Positions 17,937 to 26,932 of a stretch of DNA of 64,000 nt are shown here, in pieces. The notes below the pieces were generated by a model. That model worked only from the letters and a program-made list of their open reading frames with translations. It had not been told where the DNA came from and ran no database searches. The stretch's first letter is position 1. Every line of letters starts with the position of its first letter. The translations under genes and the position numbers were made by a program. Source of the DNA: Streptomyces seoulensis (GTDB lineage Bacteria > Actinomycetota > Actinomycetes > Streptomycetales > Streptomycetaceae); NCBI GenBank assembly GCA_013364255.1, contig CP054936.1, positions 8,016,353-8,080,352 of the forward strand. Direction: 5' to 3'.

Positions 17937-17951
17937 TAGGAAGGTTTCCTA
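17937..17951. promoter_or_regulatory. CsnR-box-like palindrome upstream of chitosanase
   Basis: TAGGAA-GGT-TTCCTA is an inverted repeat with six-base arms around three bases, 65 bases upstream of the chitosanase start. As I recall, Streptomyces chitosanase genes are repressed by CsnR through a palindrome built on GGAA/TTCC. No ROK regulator gene is in the window. Confidence 0.6.
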
Positions 17952-18028
17952 CCAGAGACTCGAACACGTGGTCACCGGTCGAGCGGAGAGTTCGTAGGAA
18001 CGTACGGGGGCGAGCGCCCGAAACGCGG

Positions 18029-20791
18029 TCAGGGCAGCGGCTGTTCCGCCCAGATGACCTTCCCCGCGGCCGTGTAGCGGGTGCCCCACCGCTCGGCCAG
18101 CTGCGCCACCAGGAACAGACCGCGGCCGCCCTCGTCGGTGGCCGCCGCGTACCGCAGGTGCGGGGAGGTGCTGCCGCTGTCGAACACCTCGCAGATCAGG
18201 GACCGGTCGCGCAGCATCCGCACCCCGATGGGCGCCGCGCCGTAGCGGATCGCGTTGGTGACCAGCTCGCTGAGGATCAGCTCCGTGCTGAACGCCAGCT
18301 CCTCAAGACCCCACTCCGCCAGCCGTCGGGTCACCGCCGCGCGCACCCCGCCCACGGCCGCCGGATCGGCCGGCACGTCCCACTCGGCGACCCGGTCGGC
18401 GGCCAGCGCCCGGGTCCGGGCGACCAGCAGCGCCACGTCGTCGACCGGCCGGAACGGCTGCCGGGCGTCCAGGACCGCGCGGCACGTCTCCTCGGGCGAG
18501 GGGCCGGCCGAGGCGAGCGCCGCGCGCAGCTCGTCCAGGCCGGTGTCGATGTCCCGCCGCCGGTCCTCCACCAGCCCGTCCGTGTACAGGACCAGCCGGC
18601 TGCCCTCGGGCAGCTCCAGCTCGGCCGTCTCGAACGGCAGCCCGCCCAGCCCCAGCGGCGGACCGGCCGGCACGTCCGCGAACGCCACCGCGCCGTCGGG
18701 CGCGATCACGGCCGGCGGCGGATGACCGGCCCGGGCGACGACGCACCGCAGCGCGACCGGATCGTAGATCGCGTACAGACAGGTCGCGCCGATCACCGGG
18801 GCGCCGGGCCCGTCCGCCGGCTCGTCCTGGTCGATCCGCCCGACCAGCTCGTCCAGCAGCCCCAGCAGCTCGTCCGGCGGCAGGTCCAGGGCGGAGAAGT
18901 TGTGCACCGCGGTCCGCAGCCGGCCCATCGTCGCCGCCGCGTGCAGTCCGTGGCCCACCACGTCGCCGACCACCAGCGCGACCCGCGCCCCGGACAGCGG
19001 CAGCACGTCGAACCAGTCCCCGCCCACGCCCGCCTGCGCCGGCAGATACCGGTAGGCGATGTCCAGCGCGCTCTGCTCGGGCAGGGTGCGCGGCAGCAGG
19101 CTGCGCTGGAGGGTGACCGCCATGCCGTGCTCGCGGGTGTAGCGGCGGGCGTTGTCGATGGCGACCGCGGCCCGCGCGACCAGTTCCTCGGCCAGCGCCA
19201 GTTCCTCGGTGTCGAACGGCTCCGGCTCCTCCGAGCGCCAGAAGGTGACCAGTCCCAGCACCAGCGCCCCCGCCCGCACCGGCACGGTGATCAGCGTGTG
19301 GATGCCGTGGGCGACGATCCGCGCGGTGCGCTCGGGATCCTGCGCCCGCCAGCCGGCCGCCGTCTCCAGGCGCGGCTCCAGGACCGCCCTGCGGGTGCGC
19401 AGCGCGGCGCCCTGCGGGGACGACTCCACGAACCGGAACTGCCGGCCCGCCGCGTACAGCGGGGCGTCGTCCCGGACGCCGCTCACCGCCGTACGCCGCA
19501 GCGCCGCCCCCGGCTCCGGGTCCTCGCCGCGCAGCACGGCGTCGTACAGGTCCACGGTGACGAAGTCGGCGAACCGCGGCATGGCCACATCGGCCAGCTC
19601 CTGGGCGGTCCGGGTGACGTCCAGCGTGGTCCCGACGCTCACCCCGGCGTCGTAGAGCAGGCTCAACCGCTCCCGGGCCAGCTCCGCGCGGCCGGACAGG
19701 GCGCGCAGCTCGGTGGAGTCGCGCAGGGTGGCCACGCTGCCGGAGGGGCCGCCGTCCAGATCGGTGGGCCGCTGGTTGACCGCCAGCAGCCGGTCGCCCA
19801 CCGGGTGCAGCTCGTCGGTGACGACCCGCCCGGAGGCCAGCAGCTCGGCGGTGGCGGGGTCGAGGCCGAGATCGCGCACGCTGTGCCGCTCGGCGTCCTC
19901 GGGCAGGTCGAGCAGGCGGTGCGCCTCGTCGTTGGCGAGCAGCAGCCGGCCCTCCTCGCCGACGATGATCACGCCCTCGCGGACCGAGTGCAGCACCGCG
20001 TCGTGGTGCTCGTACATCCGGGTCATCTCACCCGGCCCCAGCCCGTGCGTCTGCCGCAGCAGCCGTCTGCTGACCAGCGCCGTCCCCGCCGTGGCCAGGG
20101 CCAGGCCCACCCCGGCCGCGCCCAGGACGACGGGCAGCTGCCGGTCGGCCAGACCCCCCACGTTGCGGGTGGTGATGCCGGCCGCCACCAGCCCCTCCAC
20201 CGTGCCGTCGGGCGCCTTGACGGGCACCACCGCCTGCACCAGGCGGCCGATGGTCCCGTCGACCTCCTCGACGACGGTGCCGCCGCGCACCGCGGGTCCG
20301 ATGTCGCCGACGAACTTCTTGCCTATGCGGTCCGGCACCGGGTGGGTGTAGCGGACTCCGTCGGTGTTCATCACGACGACGAAGTCGACGTGGGTCGCCT
20401 CGCGGGCGGCCTCGGCGCGCGGTTGCAGGATCGCGGTGGGGTCCGGCGCGGCGAGGGCCTCACGGGTGCCGGGCGCGTTGGCGAACGTCTCGGCGACCGC
20501 CAGGGAGCGGTTGCGGGCCTCCGCGGTGGTGTCGTGCCGCACCTGGAGCACCAGCGCCACCACCGCGGCCACCACCAGCAGCAGCACGATGACGACCTGG
20601 AGCACGAAGACCTGGCCGGCGACGCTGCGCCCGCGCAGCGCGGAGCGCGGCCGCGTGGACCCGCCGGCCGCGGACCGGCTGTGCTCGGCGCGCTCACGCG
20701 CCCGCCGGGCCGGGCCGGGCGCGTGCTCCAGGCGCCGGCCGCTGGGCGGATGGGACGACCGGGGACCGGTGCGGCCCGGAAGTCGGACCAT
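18029..20791 (-). CDS. Membrane sensor SpoIIE phosphatase with PAS, GAF and HATPase domains
   Basis: A 920-residue one-protein signalling system. In order: a disordered basic N-terminus, membrane helix (about 60-85), an extracytoplasmic sensor of the CitA/DcuS type (about 90-205), a second helix (about 215-235), PAS (about 260-365), GAF (about 380-545), SpoIIE/PP2C phosphatase (about 555-765; GGDWFDV, GDVVGHG, LYTDGLVED) and a C-terminal HATPase_c (about 790-915; ELVTNAIRYG, DEGGRGLFL). It should dephosphorylate an anti-anti-sigma factor in response to an external ligand, while its kinase-like domain could act as a built-in anti-sigma switch. No partner gene is adjacent. Nothing notable was seen in the 295 bases before the next gene upstream. 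Confidence 0.92.
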   Translation of the reverse strand: MVRLPGRTGPRSSHPPSGRRLEHAPGPARRARERAEHSRSAAGGSTRPRSALRGRSVAGQVFVLQVVIVLLLVVAAVVALVLQVRHDTTAEARNRSLAVAETFANAPGTREALAAPDPTAILQPRAEAAREATHVDFVVVMNTDGVRYTHPVPDRIGKKFVGDIGPAVRGGTVVEEVDGTIGRLVQAVVPVKAPDGTVEGLVAAGITTRNVGGLADRQLPVVLGAAGVGLALATAGTALVSRRLLRQTHGLGPGEMTRMYEHHDAVLHSVREGVIIVGEEGRLLLANDEAHRLLDLPEDAERHSVRDLGLDPATAELLASGRVVTDELHPVGDRLLAVNQRPTDLDGGPSGSVATLRDSTELRALSGRAELARERLSLLYDAGVSVGTTLDVTRTAQELADVAMPRFADFVTVDLYDAVLRGEDPEPGAALRRTAVSGVRDDAPLYAAGRQFRFVESSPQGAALRTRRAVLEPRLETAAGWRAQDPERTARIVAHGIHTLITVPVRAGALVLGLVTFWRSEEPEPFDTEELALAEELVARAAVAIDNARRYTREHGMAVTLQRSLLPRTLPEQSALDIAYRYLPAQAGVGGDWFDVLPLSGARVALVVGDVVGHGLHAAATMGRLRTAVHNFSALDLPPDELLGLLDELVGRIDQDEPADGPGAPVIGATCLYAIYDPVALRCVVARAGHPPPAVIAPDGAVAFADVPAGPPLGLGGLPFETAELELPEGSRLVLYTDGLVEDRRRDIDTGLDELRAALASAGPSPEETCRAVLDARQPFRPVDDVALLVARTRALAADRVAEWDVPADPAAVGGVRAAVTRRLAEWGLEELAFSTELILSELVTNAIRYGAAPIGVRMLRDRSLICEVFDSGSTSPHLRYAAATDEGGRGLFLVAQLAERWGTRYTAAGKVIWAEQPLP

Positions 20792-21086
20792 GCTGCCATG
20801 TCTACACTGCCGGGCCGCGTCAGGCGAGGGCCGTCACTCCCTCTTGACGGGATGTTGGCCGGGCGCCCGCGTGTCGGTCGGAGTCCGGGGGCCGGGCTCG
20901 CGCCCGGTGTGGACCGCGGGTCGCCCACGGGGCACGGGGGCCGGACCGCCCGCGCCCCGAGCGCGGCACCGCCGGGCGGGCACGCGGGAGGCCGCGTTCG
21001 GCCGGACGGGCGGGGCGGCGGTGTCAGGGGCCGTCGGGGGCGCCGGGGCGTCTCCGTGGTGGGCGCCGCGGGTCCGGCGGGGCCCG

Positions 21087-21782
21087 TCAGGGCTTCTTCT
21101 CGGGGCGCTTCTCGCGGATGTTCTGGGCGACGTCGCGGAGCTTGACGTTGTGGTGCTGGGAGATGCGGCGCAGCACCGCGAAGGCGTCGTCCTCGCTCAG
21201 CCGGTGCCGTTCGCGCAGTATGCCCATGGCCTCGCCGATGGCGTGCCGGGTCTCCAGGGCGTGTTCGAGCTGGTCGACGGTCCGGGCGCTGGACACCGCC
21301 ACGGCCGCGTGCGAGGCCAGCAGCCAGCCGGCCGTCTCGCTCTCCGCGGTGAAGGCGCCGGGCCGGGTGGAGTAGCAGTCCAGCGCCCCGAAGTCCTCGT
21401 CCTCGGTGTACAGCAGGAAGCCCATCATGCTGCCGATGCCCAGGCCGCGGGCGGCCGGCGCGTACCGCGGCCAGGCGGGCTGCGGTTTCGTCATGTCGCC
21501 GATGCGGAACATCCGGTCGTCGTCCACCCGTCGGGCGGCGTCGAAGCACGGGCCCTCGCCCAGCTCGCCCTGCAACCGGTCCGACTCCTCGACCATGTCC
21601 CCGCTCACCGCCAGACTCACCGCGCGGCCCTTGCGCACGGCGAGGATGCCCGCGGCCTCGCAGCCGTCGATCAGCTCGACCGCGGCCGAGACGATCTCCT
21701 CGAGGGTCGCCTGGGGGGAGTCCTTGGCCAGCAGACGCCGGGCGAGCTGCGCCATCTGTTCGGCGAACTCACGCCAGTCCAT
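21087..21782 (-). CDS. GAF-ANTAR domain protein
   Basis: A 231-residue cytoplasmic protein with a GAF domain (about 20-165; GEGPCFDAARR and YAPAARGLGIGSMMGFLL) and an ANTAR RNA-binding domain (about 170-225; HAIGEAMGILRERHRLSEDDAFAVLRRIS). ANTAR proteins bind paired hairpins in leaders and prevent termination. No ANTAR target hairpin pair was recognised in nearby leaders. It lies on the same strand as the sensor phosphatase but 295 bases upstream of it, so joint transcription is uncertain. Confidence 0.88.
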   Translation of the reverse strand: MDWREFAEQMAQLARRLLAKDSPQATLEEIVSAAVELIDGCEAAGILAVRKGRAVSLAVSGDMVEESDRLQGELGEGPCFDAARRVDDDRMFRIGDMTKPQPAWPRYAPAARGLGIGSMMGFLLYTEDEDFGALDCYSTRPGAFTAESETAGWLLASHAAVAVSSARTVDQLEHALETRHAIGEAMGILRERHRLSEDDAFAVLRRISQHHNVKLRDVAQNIREKRPEKKP

Positions 21783-21980
21783 CCGTCCGCACCACCCTTC
21801 TCCCAGTCCTCTGCAAGGGTGACGTCGCCCGCAGTCTCCGGCATGCGCAGCGTACCCCCCTCACCACGCGATACCCCGTAAGCCGATCATGATGCCCACG
21901 CACGCCGGAGCGCGCGCGGGCGCGCACACGGGGGCGCGGGAGCGCGGAGACACCGCCCGGACGCACGCGGCCCGGACGCA

Positions 21981-22013
21981 CCGGCGCCCCGGCCGGGAGG
22001 GCCGGGGCGCCGG
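21981..22013 (-). terminator. Hairpin after the secreted-protein gene
   Basis: CCGGCGCCCCGGCC and GGCCGGGGCGCCGG form a perfect 14-bp stem with a five-base loop, 42 bases beyond the stop of the minus-strand gene ending at 22055. It has no U-run, as is usual in Streptomyces. Confidence 0.75.
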
Positions 22014-22054
22014 TACCGCGCGCGCCGGTCAGGAGCGGACGGGCGTCCGCGCGC

Positions 22055-22528
22055 TCACGCGCCCCACGTGCCCTGGTTCACCGCGCAGTTCCAGCCGGAG
22101 CCGTGCAGGGTGATCTTGAGCTTGTAGCTGCGGGTGTTGAGCAGGTGCGTGCGGACCCGGAAACCGAGGCTCGCCTTGCCCTTGAGAGTCGAGGTGGAGA
22201 CGGAGACGGTCTGCGAGGTGCGGTGGCTGATGCCGCCGCCCGTGGCCTTCGCCGTGCTGAAGCGGACGTTCTTGGAGTTGGTGACGGTGAAGGTGACCTT
22301 CTTGAAGCTCTTGGCGGTCTTGCTCTTGACGCCGAAGTACAGGCCCCCGTTGGTCACCCAGCCGTTGTGGTCGACGTAGAACCGGGACGGGTAGACGATG
22401 TTGACCGGGCAGCCCGAGCTCAGCGGCGCGCCGGTCGACGCGGAGGCCGCCCCGGCCAGGCCCAGTTGGGCGGCGGTGAGGACCCCGACGGCGGTCAGGA
22501 CGGCGGCGGTCGTACGTGTGCGGTTCAC
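22055..22528 (-). CDS. Secreted protein of unknown function
   Basis: A 157-residue product from GTG 22528 with a Sec signal peptide: basic start VNRTRTT, a hydrophobic run, and likely cleavage after AGAASA at about 30. The mature ~127 residues are rich in Thr, Ser, Lys and aromatic residues with alternating beta-type segments (KSFKKVTFTVTNSKNVRF, TVSVSTSTLKGKASLGF), so an all-beta fold is likely. Two cysteines, at about 40 and 148, could form one disulphide linking the ends. I recognise no family. Unlike most of the window it has many lysines, which is common for exported actinobacterial proteins. Confidence 0.7.
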   Translation of the reverse strand: MNRTRTTAAVLTAVGVLTAAQLGLAGAASASTGAPLSSGCPVNIVYPSRFYVDHNGWVTNGGLYFGVKSKTAKSFKKVTFTVTNSKNVRFSTAKATGGGISHRTSQTVSVSTSTLKGKASLGFRVRTHLLNTRSYKLKITLHGSGWNCAVNQGTWGA

Positions 22529-22948
22529 TGCGGTGACACCTTTCCCCCTGCGGCCCCGAGGGGCCGGCGCGGCATGACCGGTGACGCACCCCGTGGTACG
22601 CCGGTCTGCCTGTTTCGCCGTATTTCTTAGCACGGGACGGATCGGCCGGGGCGACGTCTGAGGCGCCCGTGCCACTCGGTGACCGAACCGGTACACAACA
22701 CCGGCCGTTTCCCGCCAAGTCGGGTGTAGTGGCCACGCTTCCCCACGGCCGGGCGACGGCCGGGTGACGCCCCGGTGACCCCGGTCACGGGTTGGCCAAC
22801 TGTGCCCCACTCGTTGGGTTCTTGTTCAGCCGCGACCCCTGACGGAGCCGGAGCACCGGGCGCAGAGTGGTCGGCGGCCCCCTCCGCTCCGGGCGGCCGG
22901 CACGTGCGAGCGCTTCCTCCGTACACGTCCGTACAAGAAGGGGAATTC
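22529..22948. other. 420-base divergent regulatory region
   Basis: No gene is visible between the secreted-protein gene and the phospholipase C gene. The region holds less GC-rich patches: on the minus strand around 22605-22635 (towards the secreted gene) and on the plus strand around 22800-22835, where GTTGGGTTCTTGTTCAGC has two GTT-starting units 11 bases apart. The spacing recalls Streptomyces PhoP boxes, but the match is poor. No terminator is present. Confidence 0.4.
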
Positions 22949-24376
22949 ATGGCCGAGTTGACACGCCGCAGACTCCTGGGTTCGGCCGCGGGCGCGCTGG
23001 GAGGCGCCGCGGCGCTGTCCCTGCTGCCGCCGAGCGTCCAGAAGGCCGTCGCCGCCGAGCCGCCCCGGCGCAGCTCGCTGCGCGACATCGAGCACGTGGT
23101 CCTGCTGATGCAGGAGAACCGGTCGTTCGACCACTACTTCGGCACCCTGTCGGGCGTACGCGGCTTCGCCGACCCGCACGCCCTCAAGCTGGACGACGGC
23201 CGCTCGGTCTTCTACCAGCCGGACGCCGAGAACCCCAAGGGCTACCTGCTCCCGTTCCACCTGGACACCCACAAGTCCAGCGCCCAGGCCATCCCCTCCA
23301 CCAGCCACGCCTGGTCGGTGCAGCACGAGGCGTGGAACGGCGGCAAGATGGACCGCTGGCTGCCCGCGCACCGCAAGGCGGACGGCGTCAACGGCCCCTA
23401 CGTGATGGGCTACTACACGCGCGAGGACATCCCGTTCCAGTTCGCGCTGGCCGAGACCTTCACCGTGTGCGACAACTACTTCTGCTCGGTCTTCGGCCCG
23501 ACCTGGCCCAACCGCCTGATGTGGATGACCGGCACCATCGACCCCGGCGGCACCCGCGGCGGCCCGATCACCAACAACACCGCCCCCACGCCCTACCGCT
23601 GGACGACCTACGCGGAGCGGCTCCAGGCGGCGGGCGTCAGCTGGAAGGTCTACCAGCAGGACGACGACTACGGCTGCAACCTGCTGGAGCAGTTCGCCGC
23701 GTTCAAGAACGCCGCGCCGGGCTCCGACCTGTACGAGCGCGGCGTACGGCCGCAGCCGGAGGGCACGTTCGAGGACGACGCCCGCAACGACCGCCTGCCG
23801 GCCGTCTCCTGGATCGTGCCGACCAGCTACCAGTCGGAGCACCCCGACTACCTGCCGGCCGCCGGGGCGGACTTCGTCGCCTCCAAGATCGAGGCGATCG
23901 CCGCCAACCCGAAGGTGTGGCGCAAGACCGCGTTCATCCTCAACTACGACGAGAACGACGGCCTGTTCGACCACGTGGCCCCGCCGACCCCGCCCGCGGG
24001 CACCCCCGACGAGTTCATCAAGGGCCTGCCGATCGGCGGCGGCTTCCGCGTCCCGGCCATCGTCGTCTCGCCCTGGACGGTGGGCGGCTGGGTCGCCACG
24101 GAGGCATTCGACCACACCTCGGCGCTCCAGTTCCTGGAGCGGTTCACCGGAGTGGAGGAGCCCAACGTCAGCGACTGGCGGCGGGAGACCTTCGGCGACT
24201 TCACCTCCCCGTTCCGCTTCTCGCACACCCGGCCGCGCGCGCCCCGGCTGCCGGCCGACACCGCGGAGCAGTTGCGGAAGGCGAAGGAGGAGGTGGCGAC
24301 GCTGCCCAAGCCGACGCTGCCCGGCGCCGACCAGCGCTTCCCGCACCAGGAGCGGGGCCGCCGGCCGCACCTGTGA
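22949..24376 (+). CDS. Tat-exported phospholipase C / phosphoesterase
   Basis: A 475-residue protein with a clear Tat signal (TRRRLLGSAAGALGG, then LSLLPPS, cleaved near AVAAEP). The phosphoesterase domain carries MQENRSFDHYFGTLSGVRGF near the start of the mature part and NYDENDGLFDHVAPP near 330, both metal-site segments of the phospholipase C/AcpA family (PF04185). It hydrolyses phosphodiesters or phosphomonoesters of lipids or other substrates outside the cell. It lacks the two extra C-terminal domains of the ~700-residue phosphocholine-specific PlcC type, so it is the short form. The start ATG follows AAGAAGGGG. Genes of this group are often phosphate-regulated. Confidence 0.88.
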   Translation: MAELTRRRLLGSAAGALGGAAALSLLPPSVQKAVAAEPPRRSSLRDIEHVVLLMQENRSFDHYFGTLSGVRGFADPHALKLDDGRSVFYQPDAENPKGYLLPFHLDTHKSSAQAIPSTSHAWSVQHEAWNGGKMDRWLPAHRKADGVNGPYVMGYYTREDIPFQFALAETFTVCDNYFCSVFGPTWPNRLMWMTGTIDPGGTRGGPITNNTAPTPYRWTTYAERLQAAGVSWKVYQQDDDYGCNLLEQFAAFKNAAPGSDLYERGVRPQPEGTFEDDARNDRLPAVSWIVPTSYQSEHPDYLPAAGADFVASKIEAIAANPKVWRKTAFILNYDENDGLFDHVAPPTPPAGTPDEFIKGLPIGGGFRVPAIVVSPWTVGGWVATEAFDHTSALQFLERFTGVEEPNVSDWRRETFGDFTSPFRFSHTRPRAPRLPADTAEQLRKAKEEVATLPKPTLPGADQRFPHQERGRRPHL

Positions 24377-24380
24377 GCCG

Positions 24381-24424
24381 CCGGCCGGGGCCGGGCCGGG
24401 ACGCGCCGTCCGGGCCCCGGCCGG
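24381..24424. terminator. Hairpin between phospholipase C and fructosamine kinase genes
   Basis: CCGGCCGGGGCC and GGCCCCGGCCGG form a perfect 12-bp stem, with a smaller inner stem in the loop. It begins five bases after the phospholipase stop and lies between convergent genes. Confidence 0.75.
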
Positions 24425-24426
24425 GC

Positions 24427-24472
24427 GGCCGTCGCGGATCAGGCCGGGTGGCCGCCGCGGATCAGGCGCGGG
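24427..24472. repeat. 23-bp imperfect tandem duplication spanning a stop codon
   Basis: Copies at 24427-24449 and 24450-24472 share the core CGCGGATCAGG and most flanking bases. The upstream copy on the minus strand contains the fructosamine-kinase stop (24462-24464); the second copy repeats the same stop further downstream. Confidence 0.7.
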
Positions 24473-25352
24473 CGCCGCGGGCCGCCGCGACGGCCTGGCC
24501 GGCGTACCCGCGTCCGAACAGCACCGTGTGCACCAGGAGCGGGAAGAGCTGGTGCAGTCCGACGCGCTCGCGCCAGCCGTCGGCGAGGGGCGCCGCCTCC
24601 TCGTAGCCGGCCAGCACCCGGTCCAGGTGCGGGCAGCCGAACAGGTCGAGCATCGCGAGGTCGGTCTCCCGGTGGCCGCCGTGCGCGGCGGGGTCGATCA
24701 GCCAGACCCGGCCGTCCGCGCCCCACAGGACGTTGCCGTTCCACAGGTCGCCGTGCAGCCGGGCGGGCGGCTCGGCGGGGCCGGCGAGGTCCGGCAGCCG
24801 CTCCAGCGCGCCCTCGATCACCGCGGCCTCGGCCGGCCGCAGGACGCCCTCGTCCACCGCGCGCCGCAGATAGGGGAGCACCCGGTGCTCGGCGTACCAG
24901 GAGGGCCAGTCGTCGCCGGGGACGTTGCGCATGGGGGCGCGCCCGATGTACGCCTCCTCGGGGCCGCCGGGCGGCGGCGCGCCGAACGCCGGCGCCCCCG
25001 CCGCGTGCAGCGCCGCCAGCTCCCGGCCGAACCGGTGGGCGGCCGCCGCGCCCGGCGTTCCCTCGGCGACGCGGTCGGTCACCAGCCGGTACCGGTCGTG
25101 CCCGCGCACCTCCGGGAGGCGGACGGCGCCGGCCTCGGCGAGCCAGGCGAGACCGGCCGCCTCCGCGCGCACCGCGCCCGGCTCGTCGCCGTTCTTGACC
25201 ATCACCACCCGCCCGCCGTCGAGCGTCACCTCGGCGAGCGCCCCGGACAGCCGGCGCTCGCCGACCACCGCGCACCCGGTCAGCCGGGCGGCGGCGGCGC
25301 CGGGACCGTCGTCCGGGAAGCCGCCGCCGCGACCGTCGCCGCCGCCCGTCAT
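24462..25352 (-). CDS. Fructosamine kinase family protein
   Basis: A 296-residue kinase of the fructosamine/ketosamine-3-kinase family, with an APH-like fold. The N-lobe has VVMVKNG (Lys) at about 52. The catalytic loop is ARLHGDLWNGNVLWG near 200, followed by the metal-binding VWLIDPAAHGGHRETDLAML. It would phosphorylate sugars attached to protein amines so they fall off, a repair of glycation. The ATG overlaps the stop of the upstream low-molecular-weight phosphatase by four bases, so the two are co-translated. This pairing resembles kinase/phosphatase deglycation pairs known elsewhere. Confidence 0.88.
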   Translation of the reverse strand: MTGGGDGRGGGFPDDGPGAAAARLTGCAVVGERRLSGALAEVTLDGGRVVMVKNGDEPGAVRAEAAGLAWLAEAGAVRLPEVRGHDRYRLVTDRVAEGTPGAAAAHRFGRELAALHAAGAPAFGAPPPGGPEEAYIGRAPMRNVPGDDWPSWYAEHRVLPYLRRAVDEGVLRPAEAAVIEGALERLPDLAGPAEPPARLHGDLWNGNVLWGADGRVWLIDPAAHGGHRETDLAMLDLFGCPHLDRVLAGYEEAAPLADGWRERVGLHQLFPLLVHTVLFGRGYAGQAVAAARGARA

Positions 25353-25813
25353 GACGGCAGGCGCTCGCGCACCCAGGCCAGCAGGCCGGGCATCGCGTCC
25401 TCGATCATGGCCAGCACCTCGTCGAATCCCTCCGGGCCGCCGTAGTACGGGTCCGGCACGTCCAGGTCTCCGGTGGCCGCCGGGTCGAAGGAGCGCAGCA
25501 GCCGCACCGTGGACGGGTCGTCCACCAGAGCGCGCAGCGCCCTCTCGTGGCCTTCGTCCATCGCCAGGAACAGGTCGGCGTCCAGGTGCTCGGCGCCGAC
25601 CTGCGCGGCCACGTGCTCCACCGGGTAGCCGCGGCGGGCCAGAGCCGCGCCGGCCCGCTCGTCGATGGGCTCCCCGACGTGCCACGGCCCGATGCCGGCG
25701 CTGCTGACCCGCACCGCCCCGTCGAGACCGGCGCGGCGCAGCCGCTCGGCCAGGACCAGCGCGCCGGACGGCGACCGGCAGATGTTCCCGCTGCATACGA
25801 AACAGATGTGCAC
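25349..25813 (-). CDS. Low-molecular-weight protein tyrosine phosphatase
   Basis: A 154-residue enzyme. The P-loop is C7-SGNIC-R13-S at the N-terminus, and the general-acid loop DPYYGG lies near 120. Both are complete, so activity is expected. In bacteria such enzymes act on tyrosine kinases, and in several genomes members sit beside fructosamine kinases and can remove phosphate from ketosamine-3-phosphates. The four-base overlap with the kinase gene makes that role at least as likely as protein-tyrosine dephosphorylation. Confidence 0.92.
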   Translation of the reverse strand: MHICFVCSGNICRSPSGALVLAERLRRAGLDGAVRVSSAGIGPWHVGEPIDERAGAALARRGYPVEHVAAQVGAEHLDADLFLAMDEGHERALRALVDDPSTVRLLRSFDPAATGDLDVPDPYYGGPEGFDEVLAMIEDAMPGLLAWVRERLPS

Positions 25814-25868
25814 GCCCCCCAGACTAAGCGTGGCCGCCCGCCCCTCCGCCTGAGCGGCGGGCGCGGAC

Positions 25869-26633
25869 TCACAGGGTCCGGCCGCCGGGGGCCGCCGCCG
25901 GGACCGGCTGCCGTTCGTGCACGTGGTAGATGTGGAAGGCCCGGCCGATGACCGGCTGGGCGACGTTGCGCACCCGCACCCCGCCGTTGGTCATGCCGTT
26001 CTCCGTGCCGGCGTGCGCGTGGCCGTGCACGGCGAGATCGGCGCCGGCCGTGTCGACGGCCTCGGCCAGCAGATAGCTGCCGAGGAACGGATAGATCTCC
26101 AGCGGCTCGCCGGCCAGCGTCTCGGGTACGGGGGAGTAGTGGGTCAGCGCGATCCGCACATCGCACTCCTCCTCGGCCAGCCGTTCGAGCGACGTACGCA
26201 GCCCGTCGGCGCAGCGGCGGCTGTAGCGGACGAACTCCTTCATCAGCGGCTCGCCGAACTCGCCCGCGCAGCGTCCCACGAAGCCGCCGCCGAACCCCTT
26301 CGTGCCGGCCACGCCGACCCGCGCGTCACCGCACCGCACCACCACTCCGCGCCCCTCCAGCACCTGCGCGCCGGCGTCCTCCAGGACGGCGGCGACCTCC
26401 TCGGGCCGGTCGTCGTGGTGGTCGTGGTTGCCGAGCACCGCCACGACCGGCACGCCCAGGTCCCGAATCTCGTCGGCCACCACTCGCGCCTCCTGCGGAG
26501 TGCCGTGCCGGGTGAGGTCGCCGGCCAGCAGCAGGACGTCGGCGAGTTCGGGCAGGGTCTCGAAGGCGGGCCGGAGCGTTCCCCGGGTCTCGGGCGCCAT
26601 GTGGATGTCTCCGACGGCTGCTATCCGGATCAT
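25869..26633 (-). CDS. Calcineurin-like metallophosphoesterase
   Basis: A 254-residue cytoplasmic protein with all metallophosphoesterase motifs: GDIH at about 8-11, AGDLTRHG near 37, LGNHDHHDD near 67, THYS near 157 and HGHAHAG near 195. These form a two-metal site for phosphomonoester or phosphodiester cleavage. The substrate is unknown. Its ATG overlaps the stop of the BON gene, which in turn overlaps the nucleotidyltransferase, so it is the last gene of a tightly coupled unit. Confidence 0.87.
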   Translation of the reverse strand: MIRIAAVGDIHMAPETRGTLRPAFETLPELADVLLLAGDLTRHGTPQEARVVADEIRDLGVPVVAVLGNHDHHDDRPEEVAAVLEDAGAQVLEGRGVVVRCGDARVGVAGTKGFGGGFVGRCAGEFGEPLMKEFVRYSRRCADGLRTSLERLAEEECDVRIALTHYSPVPETLAGEPLEIYPFLGSYLLAEAVDTAGADLAVHGHAHAGTENGMTNGGVRVRNVAQPVIGRAFHIYHVHERQPVPAAAPGGRTL

Positions 26634-26932
26634 GCGAGGTCCTCCGCGTGGTCGGGCGTGGTGGCGTCGGCGACGACGATGTCGCAGTGGACCTGGTGAC
26701 CGGCCAGCTCGCCGCCGACGAGGTCGCAGATGTCGTCGCGGCAGTGCGCCGAGGGCACCGTGCCGGTGAGCAGCACCGCCTCGCCGCGCACCTCCAGCCG
26801 CACCCCCAGCTCGCCCAGCGGGCCGGCGGCGATCCGCTCGCGCAGATGGGCGACGCGATACTCCAGGTTGACGCCCGCCCCGCTCCCGGCGGCCGGTGCG
26901 CCGGGAGTCCGCTCCTGGCCGTGGTGGTTCAT
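26630..26932 (-). CDS. BON domain protein
   Basis: A 100-residue protein consisting of a short N-terminal tail and one BON domain (about 25-92): a helix with VAHLRERIA, strands VRLEVRGEAVLLTGTVPS, and a second helix followed by VHCDIVVAD. BON domains often occur in periplasmic proteins such as OsmY and bind lipids or partner proteins. Here there is no signal peptide, so it appears cytoplasmic. Three cysteines (two in HCRDDIC, one in HCDIV) are unusual for so small a protein. Both ends overlap neighbouring genes by four bases. Confidence 0.75.
   Translation of the reverse strand: MNHHGQERTPGAPAAGSGAGVNLEYRVAHLRERIAAGPLGELGVRLEVRGEAVLLTGTVPSAHCRDDICDLVGGELAGHQVHCDIVVADATTPDHAEDLA

Noticed and set aside
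22800..22840. A PhoP box before the phospholipase C gene
   Set aside because: Two GTT-starting units are 11 bases apart, but the remaining positions match the 11-base direct-repeat consensus poorly. It is mentioned in the gap description only.
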